19,739 nt of DNA, from positions 1 to 19,739 of the forward strand of contig JAATGD010000314.1 in assembly GCA_015654965.1 (NCBI GenBank), in the 5' to 3' direction. Below, piece after piece: positions 5,123 through 13,216 of this stretch. Each line of letters begins with the position of its first letter. The stretch's first letter is position 1. The notes under the pieces were generated by a model. That model was not told where the DNA came from. It was given only the letters and a program-made list of their open reading frames with translations, and did no database searches. Origin of the DNA: Hyphomicrobiales bacterium (GTDB taxonomy: Bacteria; Pseudomonadota; Alphaproteobacteria; Rhizobiales; Rhizobiaceae). The translations under genes were made by a program, and so were the position numbers.

Positions 5123-7180
5123 ATGGCAGCAGATGAAGATTACAAGCCTTCGGTTGATGAAACTGAGGGCCGCGACCCGTCGCGCCTTGATAAGGACAGC
5201 CTGAGCCGAAAGCTCAAGAACTGGTACAAAGACGATATCCAGCACGTTCTTGAATGGCGCAAGGAAGCCCGTGAGGATTACGATTTCTATTCGGGCAATC
5301 AATGGTCAGACGAAGACGCCAATGCGCTCAGGGAGCAAAAGCGCCCTGTCATGACGTTCAATCGTGTTGCGCCATTGGTCAATGCTGTTGTGGGGTCTGA
5401 AATCAACAATCGCCGTGAGGTGCGCTATATCCCGCGTGAAATAGGTGATGCGGAAGCTAATGAACTGCTCACCAGTGCGGCAGAATGGTTCCGCGATCAG
5501 GCCGGTGCAGAAGATGAAGACAGTGATGCGTTTGAGGACAGCGTCATTTGCGGCATGGGCTGGACAGACACACGCCTTGATTTCGAGCTTGATCCAGATG
5601 GTGCGCCCATCGTGCAGCGCATGGACCCGCTTAAGATGGTGTGGGATTGCAACGCGGTAAAGCCCAACCTTGAAGATGCTTGCCGTCTCTGGTTTGTAGA
5701 CGAAAAGCCGTTCTCTGAGGTTAAGGAGATGTTCCCGGACGTTGCGCCGGAACTGCTTCATGCCGGATGGGCGAAATCTCTCGATCTGGACCCTGCTTCG
5801 CCCCATGATCAGACACAGGCTGATTTCTATACCGGCGAACAGAACGATATCGCGGAAAACTACAACAACAAGCTCTGCACCATTGTCGAATGTCGCTGGA
5901 TCGAGCGTGAGCCATATTATCGCGGTCCTGATCTGCAAACGGGCCAGATGCGCGAATATTCCAAGCAGCAGATTGATTTGCTCGCTAAGAATGTTCCCGG
6001 TTTCCGCTATGCCAAGCAGTCGCGCAAGGTCGTCAAGCGTGCCTTCATCGGTCGTGATATTCTTGGTGAACCCGATAAACCTCTGGTCGCAAATGGCCTG
6101 TTTGGTTGGGAATGCATCACAGGCTATCGCGACAAGCTGAAAAAGCAGTTTTATGGCGTTGTTCGTCCAACCAAAGACCCGCAGCGCTGGGCGAACAAGT
6201 TTTTCTCTCAGGTCATGTATCTGCTCAACAGCCAGTCCAAGGGCGGCATTATCGCAGAGCGTGGCGCGTTTGAAGATGACCGTCAGGCAGAGGAAAGCTG
6301 GGCCAAGGCTGACAGCATCACGTGGGCCAAGAATGGCGGAACAACACGCATTCAGCCAAAGCCCGTTGCACAGTTCCCGACCGGCTTCTTTGCCTTGTTC
6401 AATGAGAGCAAGGAGGCAATCAGCCAGGTAACAGGCTTGTCGCCGGAATTTATCGGCACGCGTGAGGTTGACCAAGCGGGCGTGCTGGAAGCCCAACGCC
6501 GTCAATCGTCGCTTAATCTGCTGGCGTCCTTGTTCAACAGCCTTCGCCGCTATCGCAAGCGGCAGGGCAAGATGATGCTATATCTGATCCAGAACTATCT
6601 GTCAGATGGCCGTCTTGTGCGTATCGTGGGCGACGAAAAGCAGGAATATGTCCAACTTACCCGTGAAAATATCACCGATGCTGAATATGACATCATCGTT
6701 GATGACGCTCCGACAAGCCCGAATGAGAAAGAGCGGACATGGGGCATCATGATGCAGATGCTCCCCATGCTCAAGGAAATCATCACGCCAGATATGATGC
6801 TGGAGATTGCGAAATATTCTCCTCTTCCTGCCACACTGGTTGATAGCTGGATCAAGAAGGCCAAGCAGGCGCAGGAAGAAGCAGCAAAAACCCCGCCACC
6901 GCCCAGCCCGGAAGAAATCAAGGCACAGGCAGCGGTTCAAAGCCATGAACTGTCTATGGCTGGCAAGCAGGCTGATATTCAGGCCAAGCAGCAAACAGCC
7001 CAGATCAAACAGCAGACGAATGCAATCGATTTGATGGTGCAGGAGCGCAAGGCAGAGATTGAATTGGCCGTTGCCACCCAGAAGGCCCAAATCGACATGC
7101 AGAAGAATGCCGCCAACGCGGTTTCAAACTCTATCCGTCAGCAGAACGCCAATACCAAACGTGCACGCGTTGAGAAGTAA
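5123..7180 (+). CDS. P22-type portal protein
   Basis: The product has 685 residues, near the size of P22 gp1 (about 725). The N-terminus shows features of this group: YKDDIQHVLEWRKEAREDYDF, then YSGNQW, and RPVMTFNRVAPLVNAVVG. The central part includes KDPQRWANKFFSQVMYLLNS, and the tail of about 90 residues is Gln/Ala/Lys-rich and almost certainly coiled coil, like the barrel of the P22 portal. Twelve copies form the DNA channel at one capsid vertex, binding terminase during packaging and the gp4-like adaptor afterwards. A long open frame on the opposite strand (5306-6505) is a codon-bias shadow. Confidence 0.9.
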   Translation: MAADEDYKPSVDETEGRDPSRLDKDSLSRKLKNWYKDDIQHVLEWRKEAREDYDFYSGNQWSDEDANALREQKRPVMTFNRVAPLVNAVVGSEINNRREVRYIPREIGDAEANELLTSAAEWFRDQAGAEDEDSDAFEDSVICGMGWTDTRLDFELDPDGAPIVQRMDPLKMVWDCNAVKPNLEDACRLWFVDEKPFSEVKEMFPDVAPELLHAGWAKSLDLDPASPHDQTQADFYTGEQNDIAENYNNKLCTIVECRWIEREPYYRGPDLQTGQMREYSKQQIDLLAKNVPGFRYAKQSRKVVKRAFIGRDILGEPDKPLVANGLFGWECITGYRDKLKKQFYGVVRPTKDPQRWANKFFSQVMYLLNSQSKGGIIAERGAFEDDRQAEESWAKADSITWAKNGGTTRIQPKPVAQFPTGFFALFNESKEAISQVTGLSPEFIGTREVDQAGVLEAQRRQSSLNLLASLFNSLRRYRKRQGKMMLYLIQNYLSDGRLVRIVGDEKQEYVQLTRENITDAEYDIIVDDAPTSPNEKERTWGIMMQMLPMLKEIITPDMMLEIAKYSPLPATLVDSWIKKAKQAQEEAAKTPPPPSPEEIKAQAAVQSHELSMAGKQADIQAKQQTAQIKQQTNAIDLMVQERKAEIELAVATQKAQIDMQKNAANAVSNSIRQQNANTKRARVEK

Positions 7181-7189
7181 GGAAAGAGC

Positions 7190-7678
7190 ATGGCTTTTGT
7201 TCGGAAAGTAATAAGCGGAGATAGAGCAATTGAACTTGCTCTGAAACAAGGTGCTGATGAGGCGCACTATCAGGTCATAAACGGTAACGATGCGTTGAGC
7301 GTCACCGTTCGTGGAGTGTCGCATGCAATACAGTGCAAATATGGCATTGAAGAAGGCGACGTTTCCTACCTTGTCGCTAAAGTCAAGAAAAAGGCCGAAA
7401 CTCGATCACACAAGGCTATTAAGCCTCTATTTGAATTGCCACATATAGAAGGCCGTCCGCTTGATAGTTATTATCGTGGATACGGGAATCCTTCGGTTAT
7501 TGACGGCCAGAAAACTTTAACTCTGTCGCCGCTCCAAATCTTGTCGCTCCGCAGTAAGATAAGCCATGAAAGCTGGCATAGCGGAGTTAATCTAGCCTAT
7601 TTAATTTTCGTAGACAGGTCGCGGCGCGGATTGCAAGCCGTCTTCGATGATGTGCTTATTTTCGAGAAAGATTTTTAA
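7190..7678 (+). CDS. Hypothetical protein inserted between portal and scaffold
   Basis: This encodes 162 residues with an AAGGA ribosome binding site 9 nt after the portal stop. P22-like gene orders have scaffold directly after portal, so this gene is an extra. It looks richer in A/T than its neighbours, with codons such as ATA, TTA and AGG that are rarer around it. The protein is basic in its middle (KVKKKAETRSHKAIK) and has SPLQILSLRSKISHESWHSG near residues 118-137, but I recognise no domain. A moron-like acquired gene is the best guess. An imperfect stem-loop (7681-7697) follows its stop. Confidence 0.65.
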   Translation: MAFVRKVISGDRAIELALKQGADEAHYQVINGNDALSVTVRGVSHAIQCKYGIEEGDVSYLVAKVKKKAETRSHKAIKPLFELPHIEGRPLDSYYRGYGNPSVIDGQKTLTLSPLQILSLRSKISHESWHSGVNLAYLIFVDRSRRGLQAVFDDVLIFEKDF

Positions 7679-7680
7679 TT

Positions 7681-7697
7681 CCATCCATACCGGATGG
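7681..7697 (+). other. Stem-loop after the inserted gene
   Basis: CCATCC (7681-7686) pairs with GGATGG (7692-7697) around a 5-nt loop, 3 nt after the stop of the inserted gene. No T-run follows, so it may protect an mRNA end or terminate weakly. Low certainty. Confidence 0.35.
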
Positions 7698-7758
7698 CTT
7701 CGCCCGCATGAGCGCATCATGCTTCGTAGGCCCACGAGACGGGCAATAAGGTGACAAT

Positions 7759-8706
7759 ATGGCAGATGAGAACAGCAGTACTCTGACTGAGGCTGAACAG
7801 GAATATTTCGAGAGTGGCGGCGCGACTGAGGTTGTTGAACCAGAGGTTACAACCGAGGAAACCACCACAGAGCAGCCAGAAACAGCCCAGCCTGAGCAGA
7901 TCGAACAGGTCGCGCAGGAACGTGACGAAAAAGGAAAATTCGTTCCCCATCAGGCGCTTCATGCCGAACGTGAAGAACACAAGAAAACCAAGGCTGAACT
8001 TGAGCAGATCAGGCAGCGGCAGGCCATTCTTGATGACCGCTGGAATACCATGCTTGCCGCAAAACAGCAGCAGGAGCCAGAAAAAGAGGAAACGCCGCCT
8101 AATCCTGATGAGGATATTATCGGCTATCTCAAGTTTCAGGCGAAAAAAAATGAGGCCATTGAGCAAAAGCTGACTGAGGAAGCAAAGCAACGCGATCAGC
8201 AGACACAGGCCGAACAACAGGAACGTGTAATCTGGTCAACATGGGATAACAGCGTTGCCCAAGCCAAGCAGGCGCACCCCGATTTCGATCAGGCAGCGGT
8301 TTATCTCTCACAGCTTCGCGATGGTCAGTTAAAGGCATTTGCCGCCGTTGACCCGAATTTTGCCAATCCGCAGGCACGCGTTGCCCAGATCAATGCGGAA
8401 TTGCGGGCTATCATCGTTCAGGCCAAACAGTCGGGGCAAGACCCGGCAGCGGCAGTCTACCAGCTTGCGCAGGGTTACGGATATACAGGCGCAAATCCTG
8501 CCAACCCACAGCAGCAGACAATCGACAAGATCAACAAGATTGATGAGGCGCAGCGCGGCGCAAAGACGCTTACCGCGTCCAACGGATCAAATACGGGCGA
8601 CCCATTATCGGCGGAAGCAATCGCCAATATGTCGCCCAAAGAGTTCGACAACTGGATACTCGATCCAGCCAACGAAAAGCGTTTCAACGCCCTTATGGGT
8701 GGCTGA
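7759..8706 (+). CDS. Capsid scaffolding protein
   Basis: The 315-residue product lies directly before the coat gene and is close in length to P22 gp8 (303). It is highly charged and Gln/Glu-rich, with the scaffold-typical KGKFVPHQALHAEREEHKK (about 55-73), a long predicted coiled coil (about 70-160), and a C-terminal helix (PKEFDNWILDPANEKRF) of the sort that touches the coat protein. It would direct prohead assembly and leave before or during packaging. AAGGTG is the ribosome binding site, 5 nt before the ATG. Confidence 0.82.
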   Translation: MADENSSTLTEAEQEYFESGGATEVVEPEVTTEETTTEQPETAQPEQIEQVAQERDEKGKFVPHQALHAEREEHKKTKAELEQIRQRQAILDDRWNTMLAAKQQQEPEKEETPPNPDEDIIGYLKFQAKKNEAIEQKLTEEAKQRDQQTQAEQQERVIWSTWDNSVAQAKQAHPDFDQAAVYLSQLRDGQLKAFAAVDPNFANPQARVAQINAELRAIIVQAKQSGQDPAAAVYQLAQGYGYTGANPANPQQQTIDKINKIDEAQRGAKTLTASNGSNTGDPLSAEAIANMSPKEFDNWILDPANEKRFNALMGG

Positions 8707-8861
8707 TACGAACTAAAGCCCTTGGCGTGGCTTAAAACAGCCCTTCGCTTGCCCTGAGCGTCATCAGCGCCTCACGCCGTGGAGTTTTACGGCTTCGCCA
8801 GTTCGCAGCGTCACCGCGACAGCAACCCACCAAACGAAATCATCAATCATAGGAGGCCATC
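8707..8861 (+). promoter_or_regulatory. 155-nt structured leader of the coat gene
   Basis: This gap between scaffold and coat is the longest without a gene. It contains a GCCGT / ACGGC hairpin (8776-8793) with GGAG in the loop, a small GGC-TTC-GCC hairpin (8791-8799), and a consensus AGGAGG ribosome binding site (8851-8856) 5 nt before the coat ATG. I see no convincing promoter. It may stabilise or regulate the heavily translated coat mRNA. Confidence 0.4.
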
Positions 8862-9953
8862 ATGGCCGTTACGACCTATGGTGTGAACGATGCTCTTGCG
8901 GTAAAGTTGTGGTCAAAGAAACTTGCTCACGAAGTCAGCAAGGCGACTGCGATTGCCCCGCTCATCGGCACATCTTCCAATAGCATTGTCCAGTTGAAGG
9001 ACGAAACCCAGAAGGGTGCAGGCGACAAGGTAACTTTTGGCCTGCGCCGCCAGCTTATCGGTGACGGTGTATCTGAAAATGAGATTCTTGAGGGCAATGA
9101 AGAAGCCCTTTCGACCTATTCGGATGCTATTTTCATCAATGAACTGGCCCATGCCGTTCGTGTGAAGAACGAGGGCACCATTGACGCGCAGCGCGTGCCA
9201 TTCAGCCTACGTCAGGAAGCACTTGACGGTCTGACTGACTGGTATTCCGACCGCATTTCGATGACTGCTTTCATTCATTGGGGTGGTTTCACCGCGCCAA
9301 CGATTGGTTTTGAAGGACGCATAGTCAATTTGAAGCCTGTTCATTACGGTTTCAATGCGCCGATTGCCCCTTCTACCAATCGTATCGTGCGTGCTGGGAC
9401 CGCTGCCAATGATGAAAGCCTGACTTCGGCAGATGTGATCGATCTGACCTTGATCGACAAGGCAGTTGAAAAGGCAAAGCTCGCCAATCCGAAAATTCGC
9501 CCTGTGCGTGTTAACGGTGAAAGCGTCTATGTCGTGTATCTGCACCCGACACAGGTCACGTCACTTCGTACCAACACCTCAACGGGCCAGTGGCTGGATA
9601 TCCAGAAGGCCGCTTATCAGGGGTCGCGTGCCAAGAACCCGATCTTTGACGGCTCTCTCGGCATGTACAACAACGTCATCCTGCGAGAAGCAGAGCATGT
9701 TGTTCAGGGTGTTTCATCCACTGGTGTTCTTGTGCCAAATGTTCGCCGTGCTGTTCTGCTCGGCGCACAGTCTGCCGTGACCGCCTTCGGCATGAAATCC
9801 AACCCCAACAAGTACAAGCAGGTCGAAGAACTGTTCGACTATCAGCGCGAACTTGGTGTGTCCGCTCAAACCATCCTCGGCTTTAAGAAGACGGTATTCG
9901 ACGGTTCCGATTTTGGTACCATCGTACTCTCGACTTACGCCGAACCGGCATAA
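8862..9953 (+). CDS. Major capsid protein, N4-gp56 type
   Basis: The 363-residue protein begins MAVTTYGVNDALAVKLWSKK and continues with GDKVTFGLRRQLIGDG, LEGNEEAL, AHAVRVKNEG, then SLRQEALDGLTDWYSDRI. This is the recognisable pattern of the N4-gp56 (DUF4043) family of HK97-fold coat proteins. It forms the icosahedral shell. The full AGGAGG ribosome binding site fits the high expression of a coat gene. P22 itself has a different coat family (P22_CoatP), so this phage combines a P22-type portal and tail with another coat lineage. Confidence 0.88.
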   Translation: MAVTTYGVNDALAVKLWSKKLAHEVSKATAIAPLIGTSSNSIVQLKDETQKGAGDKVTFGLRRQLIGDGVSENEILEGNEEALSTYSDAIFINELAHAVRVKNEGTIDAQRVPFSLRQEALDGLTDWYSDRISMTAFIHWGGFTAPTIGFEGRIVNLKPVHYGFNAPIAPSTNRIVRAGTAANDESLTSADVIDLTLIDKAVEKAKLANPKIRPVRVNGESVYVVYLHPTQVTSLRTNTSTGQWLDIQKAAYQGSRAKNPIFDGSLGMYNNVILREAEHVVQGVSSTGVLVPNVRRAVLLGAQSAVTAFGMKSNPNKYKQVEELFDYQRELGVSAQTILGFKKTVFDGSDFGTIVLSTYAEPA

Positions 9954-9965
9954 GGAGGGCTGGAA

Positions 9966-10352
9966 ATGGCTACCAATGATGCAAATCAGCCAAAGCTTGG
10001 CCGTCAGCTTGCGCTACAGGTTACGCATGTCCTGCGTGAGACTGTTCGCTTTGATGACACCAATCTGACCGGCGAAGTCGGCATTCTTCCCGATGGTGCA
10101 ATCATCCTTCGTGGGAATGTCTATGTGACCACTGCTTTCAGTGCCGGCACGCTTAATGTCGGCGCTCAGGGTGGTGACGCGGACGAATTTGCCTCTGCTC
10201 TCGCATTGAGCGCACAGGCAATCGTTGCGTTCGATGACCTTGCCATTGCCAATGCATATCGCGCTCAGGAGACAGTTGTCACCTTTACGCGCAGTGCGGC
10301 GGCAACGGCTGGCGAGGCCACAATCGTCATTGAATACACGGTCAACAACTGA
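9966..10352 (+). CDS. Probable head decoration / minor capsid protein
   Basis: Twelve nt after the coat gene, with a GGAGGG ribosome binding site, lies a 128-residue protein made of short beta-rich, Val/Ala/Thr-rich segments (GEVGILPDGAIILRGNVYV, and AGEATIVIEYTVNN at the end). Small beta proteins directly after the coat gene usually decorate or stabilise the capsid, and that is my inference; I do not recognise a named family. A strong terminator follows 2 nt after its stop, so this gene ends the most highly expressed part of the head operon. Confidence 0.65.
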   Translation: MATNDANQPKLGRQLALQVTHVLRETVRFDDTNLTGEVGILPDGAIILRGNVYVTTAFSAGTLNVGAQGGDADEFASALALSAQAIVAFDDLAIANAYRAQETVVTFTRSAAATAGEATIVIEYTVNN

Positions 10353-10354
10353 TC

Positions 10355-10382
10355 GGAGGGCTTCGGCCCTCCTTTCTTTTTT
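10355..10382 (+). terminator. Strong Rho-independent terminator after coat block
   Basis: GGAGGGC (10355-10361) pairs perfectly with GCCCTCC (10366-10372) around a TTCG tetraloop and is followed by TTTCTTTTTT. It lies 15 nt before the next start codon, so it would lower or gate expression of all downstream tail genes unless transcription is antiterminated. Confidence 0.88.
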
Positions 10383-10396
10383 GAAAGGAGCGAACA

Positions 10397-10855
10397 ATGG
10401 CGATTACCGGAGTTAATTCCGAAAACAAAGACATGCGGGTTCTGGCGAAGGAGCTGCTTGTCGATGGTCAGCCGGTCACGCCGGGCGGTGAAACAACCGT
10501 CGATTGGGCTGACGTTACCGGAAAGCCCGCAGTCATCGCGGCTGGTGCCGATGCTGCTGCCGCACGTCTCGCAATCGGTGCTGGAACCGGCAACGGGACG
10601 CTCACAGCCGTTCCCGCGCCAACGGCTTCCGTTGTAGGCGGTGTCAAACTCGGCACAACGATTGCGGCCCCGGCGGCTCTCACCGCAACTGCTGATACTG
10701 CGTCGACGGCCACCGATGTAGCTGGCCTCCTGACCGATCACAATGATCTCGTCACCAAGTACAATGCGCTGCTCACAGATGTGACGGCCATTCGAACCGG
10801 CTTTGCGTCGGTTCTCGCGCAGCTAAAAGCGCAGACAATCCCGGCTTCGGCATAA
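10397..10855 (+). CDS. Head fiber protein (Phage_fiber_2-like)
   Basis: The product has 152 residues with an N-terminal capsid-binding segment (DMRVLAKELLVDGQPVTPGG), a VDWADVTGKPAV motif, and SVVGGVKLG followed by an Ala/Thr-rich helical C-terminus (LLTDHNDLVTKYNALLTDV). The VVGGVK-type repeat and the trimeric coiled-coil end are features I associate with phage head fiber proteins such as phi29 gp8.5 relatives. These decorate the capsid and can help attach particles to cells or surfaces. AAGGAG is the ribosome binding site, immediately after the terminator of the coat block. Confidence 0.72.
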   Translation: MAITGVNSENKDMRVLAKELLVDGQPVTPGGETTVDWADVTGKPAVIAAGADAAAARLAIGAGTGNGTLTAVPAPTASVVGGVKLGTTIAAPAALTATADTASTATDVAGLLTDHNDLVTKYNALLTDVTAIRTGFASVLAQLKAQTIPASA

Positions 10856-10862
10856 TCAACAA

Positions 10863-10884
10863 GGGCGGCTTTCGGGCCGCTCTT
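10863..10884 (+). terminator. Weak terminator-like hairpin
   Basis: GGGCGGC (10863-10869) pairs with GCCGCTC (10876-10882, one G-T wobble) around a 6-nt loop. The following T-tract is poor (TTA), so termination would be inefficient. Confidence 0.5.
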
Positions 10885-10902
10885 ATCCGTTACAGGTGAT
10901 TT

Positions 10903-11040
10903 ATGGATGATACCGACTGGACGTTGATTTCTTTTGAGAAGCCCAAAAAAGCCGAAGAACCCAAGAGGGGCGTTTGCTCCAAATGCGGGAAGCATATCGG
11001 CAAGGGCCTGTTTCGCCATATGAAGAAATGTGAGGGCTGA
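10903..11040 (+). CDS. 45-residue zinc-finger mini-protein
   Basis: An ATG with an AGGTG ribosome binding site opens a 45-codon frame ending 2 nt before the adaptor gene. After an acidic, Lys/Glu-rich start, the C-terminal half contains CSKCGK at 25-30, then His39 and Cys43, giving C-x2-C-x10-H-x3-C. This spacing is right for a single C2HC zinc finger. Such mini zinc fingers inside structural operons are found in other phages but have no general known role. They may bind nucleic acid or another virion protein. A hairpin precedes it, as for other genes here. Confidence 0.65.
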   Translation: MDDTDWTLISFEKPKKAEEPKRGVCSKCGKHIGKGLFRHMKKCEG

Positions 11041-11042
11041 TC

Positions 11043-11750
11043 ATGCCAATTATTGTTCAGACAAGCGGCCCGAATAACACTATTCCCGCACTTCTCGACG
11101 CACAGGACCGTACATTCTATGACATGATGACGGTGATTGCAGACGAGATTGACGATACGACCGGCGAATATACCCCTCAAATCCAGAACTGCATTTTCAC
11201 GGCAATCCGGTTTTGTGAGCGCGATGTTTATTATTTCAATGAAACCCGTGATGTGACGTTCCCGACGATTTCAAACCGCGAATGGTATGACAAAACGGAC
11301 AATCAGAATATCCCAACCCTTGTGCGCATTGTCGCGGCATATTGCGAGGATGGAACGGGCCAGCGCACAACGTTGCGCCGCGTAATGCCGGAAGATATCG
11401 AGACGGTTTCAGACAATGCGGCATCGCGTGGCGAGCCATATATGTATACCTATTTCGGCCAGCGTATCAGGCTCTATCCGACCCCCAGTGATACTCAATA
11501 TACGATCCGGCTCCAGCTTGGCCCCTACAGGCTCACGGATATTACGTCTTCCACTGACAGCAATGCATGGTTCACCGAGGCTTTTGACCTGATAAAGGCA
11601 CGGGCAAAGTATAACCTCTATAAGGACTATCTGAAAGATGCGCCTCTTGCGATGGCCGCGCTCAATGATTTCAATGAGGAACAATCGGCCCTTTCGGCAG
11701 AAACCTCGCGCCGCAATGGTCGCGGCACAATCATAGCGACGTGCTTCTGA
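11043..11750 (+). CDS. gp4-like head-tail adaptor (tail accessory factor)
   Basis: The 235-residue product resembles P22 tail accessory factor gp4-like proteins. Landmarks are an N-terminal helix-rich part (FYDMMTVIADEIDDT, TPQIQNCIFTAIRFCERDVYYF), RRVMPEDIETVSD in the middle, YTYFGQRIRLYPTPSDTQYT, and ARAKYNLYKDYLKDAPLAM near the end. It would bind under the portal after packaging and give a platform for the gp10-like plug. It is longer than P22 gp4 (166 residues), as is common in this wider family. Its TGA shares a base with the next ATG (TGATG). Confidence 0.82.
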   Translation: MPIIVQTSGPNNTIPALLDAQDRTFYDMMTVIADEIDDTTGEYTPQIQNCIFTAIRFCERDVYYFNETRDVTFPTISNREWYDKTDNQNIPTLVRIVAAYCEDGTGQRTTLRRVMPEDIETVSDNAASRGEPYMYTYFGQRIRLYPTPSDTQYTIRLQLGPYRLTDITSSTDSNAWFTEAFDLIKARAKYNLYKDYLKDAPLAMAALNDFNEEQSALSAETSRRNGRGTIIATCF

Positions 11751-13216
11751 TGACTATTATTGCTGCTGCCGAATATAGGCCGGACGTAGCCGACATAAAT
11801 ACGGCATTCACGGATCAGCTTTTAAACGTTCTGCCGTCTGCAAACGGCTTTATTCCCATGAAGAACTGGAGCGCATTGACGGAAGCATTTCCGGAAGACC
11901 CTCTTGGCGTCTTTGCGGTACGTGCACTTGATCAATCCGTCTATATTTTTGGCGGTACGACGACCGGGCTTTATCTGCTCGATAATACGGCGCTGACATG
12001 GACTGAAATCAGCAAAACCATTGGTGGCTAACATGCCTCGAATGAATCTCCATGGTCGTTTGCCCTGTTTGGCGAGTATGTGATTGCGGTCAACCAGAAC
12101 GATGACCCTCAAGTGTTTCAGCTTGGAACCGATACGGCCTTTCGTAATCTTGGTGGCAATCCACCGCGTGCCGGACTGGTGAAAATATGGGGTGATTTCG
12201 TCTGCCTGATGATGCTGCCAGACTATCAGAACCGTGTTCAGTGGTCAGGATTGAACAATTGCGAATTCTGGACGCCGGGCATCAACAGTTCTGATTTTCA
12301 AGATTTCCCCGATGGTGGCCGCGTACAGGGATCGACGGAGGCGACAAACCCGCTTATTTTCCTGCAATCTGCCATTTATGCCGGGACTTTTGTTCCCGGT
12401 TCCGAAATCATATTCACCTTTCATAAGGCGCAGGACAAGCGTGGGGCTAAATCACCATGGGGGATTGCCTGCCGAGGTTCATATGCATTCTTTGCCGATG
12501 ATGGCGGCTTCTTCCAGATCAGTGCGGACGGCGGCGAATTGCTGCCAATCGGATATGAGAAGGTGGATCGTACCGTATTCACTCGAATGGCGGCGTCGAA
12601 CCTTTCTGAAATGTCCGCCGTGATCGACCCGTTTTATACCCGCGTTTATTGGGCGATGGATTATAACGGTGTCGGCATCTACAACGAAATGCTGATTTAT
12701 GACTGGGGTGTGCAGCAGTGGTCTTTGATCGAGATTTTAGCCACTGATATCGTACCGTTTTATACCGCTGGCTATACGCTTGAAGGGCTTGACGCTATTT
12801 CCACCAATCTGGATGCCCTGCCTTTCTCACTGGATAGCAAGGCATGGCAGGGTGGCGCACCTATTCTGGGCGCGTTTAAAGATCGTCGCCTTGGCTCGTT
12901 TACAGCCGATAATATGGAGGCAACTCTTGTCTCACAGGAGATAGCTGCCACAGATGGGCGCATTCAGCGGACGCGCCGCGTCTATCCAGTGGTCAATACC
13001 GATCAGTTGTTTCTATCTGTTGGCGTCAGAATGCGGCGCAATCAGTATGAACCTGTCAAATGGCTCCCTGAAACCAGCCCGTCATATAACACCGGCCTAG
13101 CGCACAAGCGCTCACGCGCACGATTTCACAGGTTCAAGACCAGAATACCCTCTGGCGAAGACTGGTCGCATATGACCGGTTTTGATGTGACATTCGAGGA
13201 TGCGGGATGGCGCTGA
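11750..13216 (+). pseudogene. gp10-like packaged-DNA stabilising protein, interrupted by an in-frame stop
   Basis: One reading frame of 489 codons (P22 gp10 is 472 residues) is broken only by TAA at 12029-12031, codon 94. The sequence before it (MTIIAAAEYRPDVADINTAF to TEISKTIGG) and after it (HASNESPWSFALFGEYVIA, then QVFQLGTDTAFRNLGGNPP) read as one continuous protein; a Tyr codon (TAT/TAC) at this place would fit. Landmarks downstream include CEFWTPGINSSDFQDFPDGG and AFFADDGGFFQISADGGE, as in gp10 proteins that close the portal channel. No ATG in frame follows closely; a GTG at 12080 has no good ribosome binding site. It may be a recent nonsense mutation, readthrough, or a sequencing error. 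Confidence 0.8.
12029..12031 (+). other. In-frame premature TAA in gp10-like gene
   Basis: The triplet lies between GGTGGC and CATGCC, in the frame used on both sides. Other genes in the window end normally at TAA (for example 7178-7180 and 14621-14623), so general TAA reassignment does not explain it. Confidence 0.9.

Noticed and set aside
5306..6505. 399-codon open frame on the minus strand
   Set aside because: It lies entirely antisense to the well-supported portal gene; long antisense frames arise from the codon bias here, and its translation shows no domain pattern.
6602..7090. 162-codon minus-strand frame opposite the portal tail
   Set aside because: The apparent Leu/Phe/Cys-rich protein is the mirror of the Gln/Lys/Glu-rich coiled coil on the + strand.
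7717..8217. Hydrophobic minus-strand frame resembling a membrane protein
   Set aside because: It is antisense to the Glu/Gln/Lys-rich scaffold gene; such codons read backwards give Leu/Phe/Ser runs.
8707..8861. A promoter for the coat gene
   Set aside because: No acceptable -35/-10 pair is visible; only hairpins and a strong ribosome binding site.
11750..12031. TAA stop reassignment or programmed recoding in this phage
   Set aside because: Several intact genes here end at TAA, and no structured recoding signal is evident after 12031; a point nonsense change is simpler, though readthrough is not excluded.
12080..13216. Separate gene starting at GTG 12080
   Set aside because: The upstream codons 12032-12079 in the same frame continue the gp10-like protein and no good ribosome binding site precedes the GTG; it is better read as the second part of an interrupted gene.
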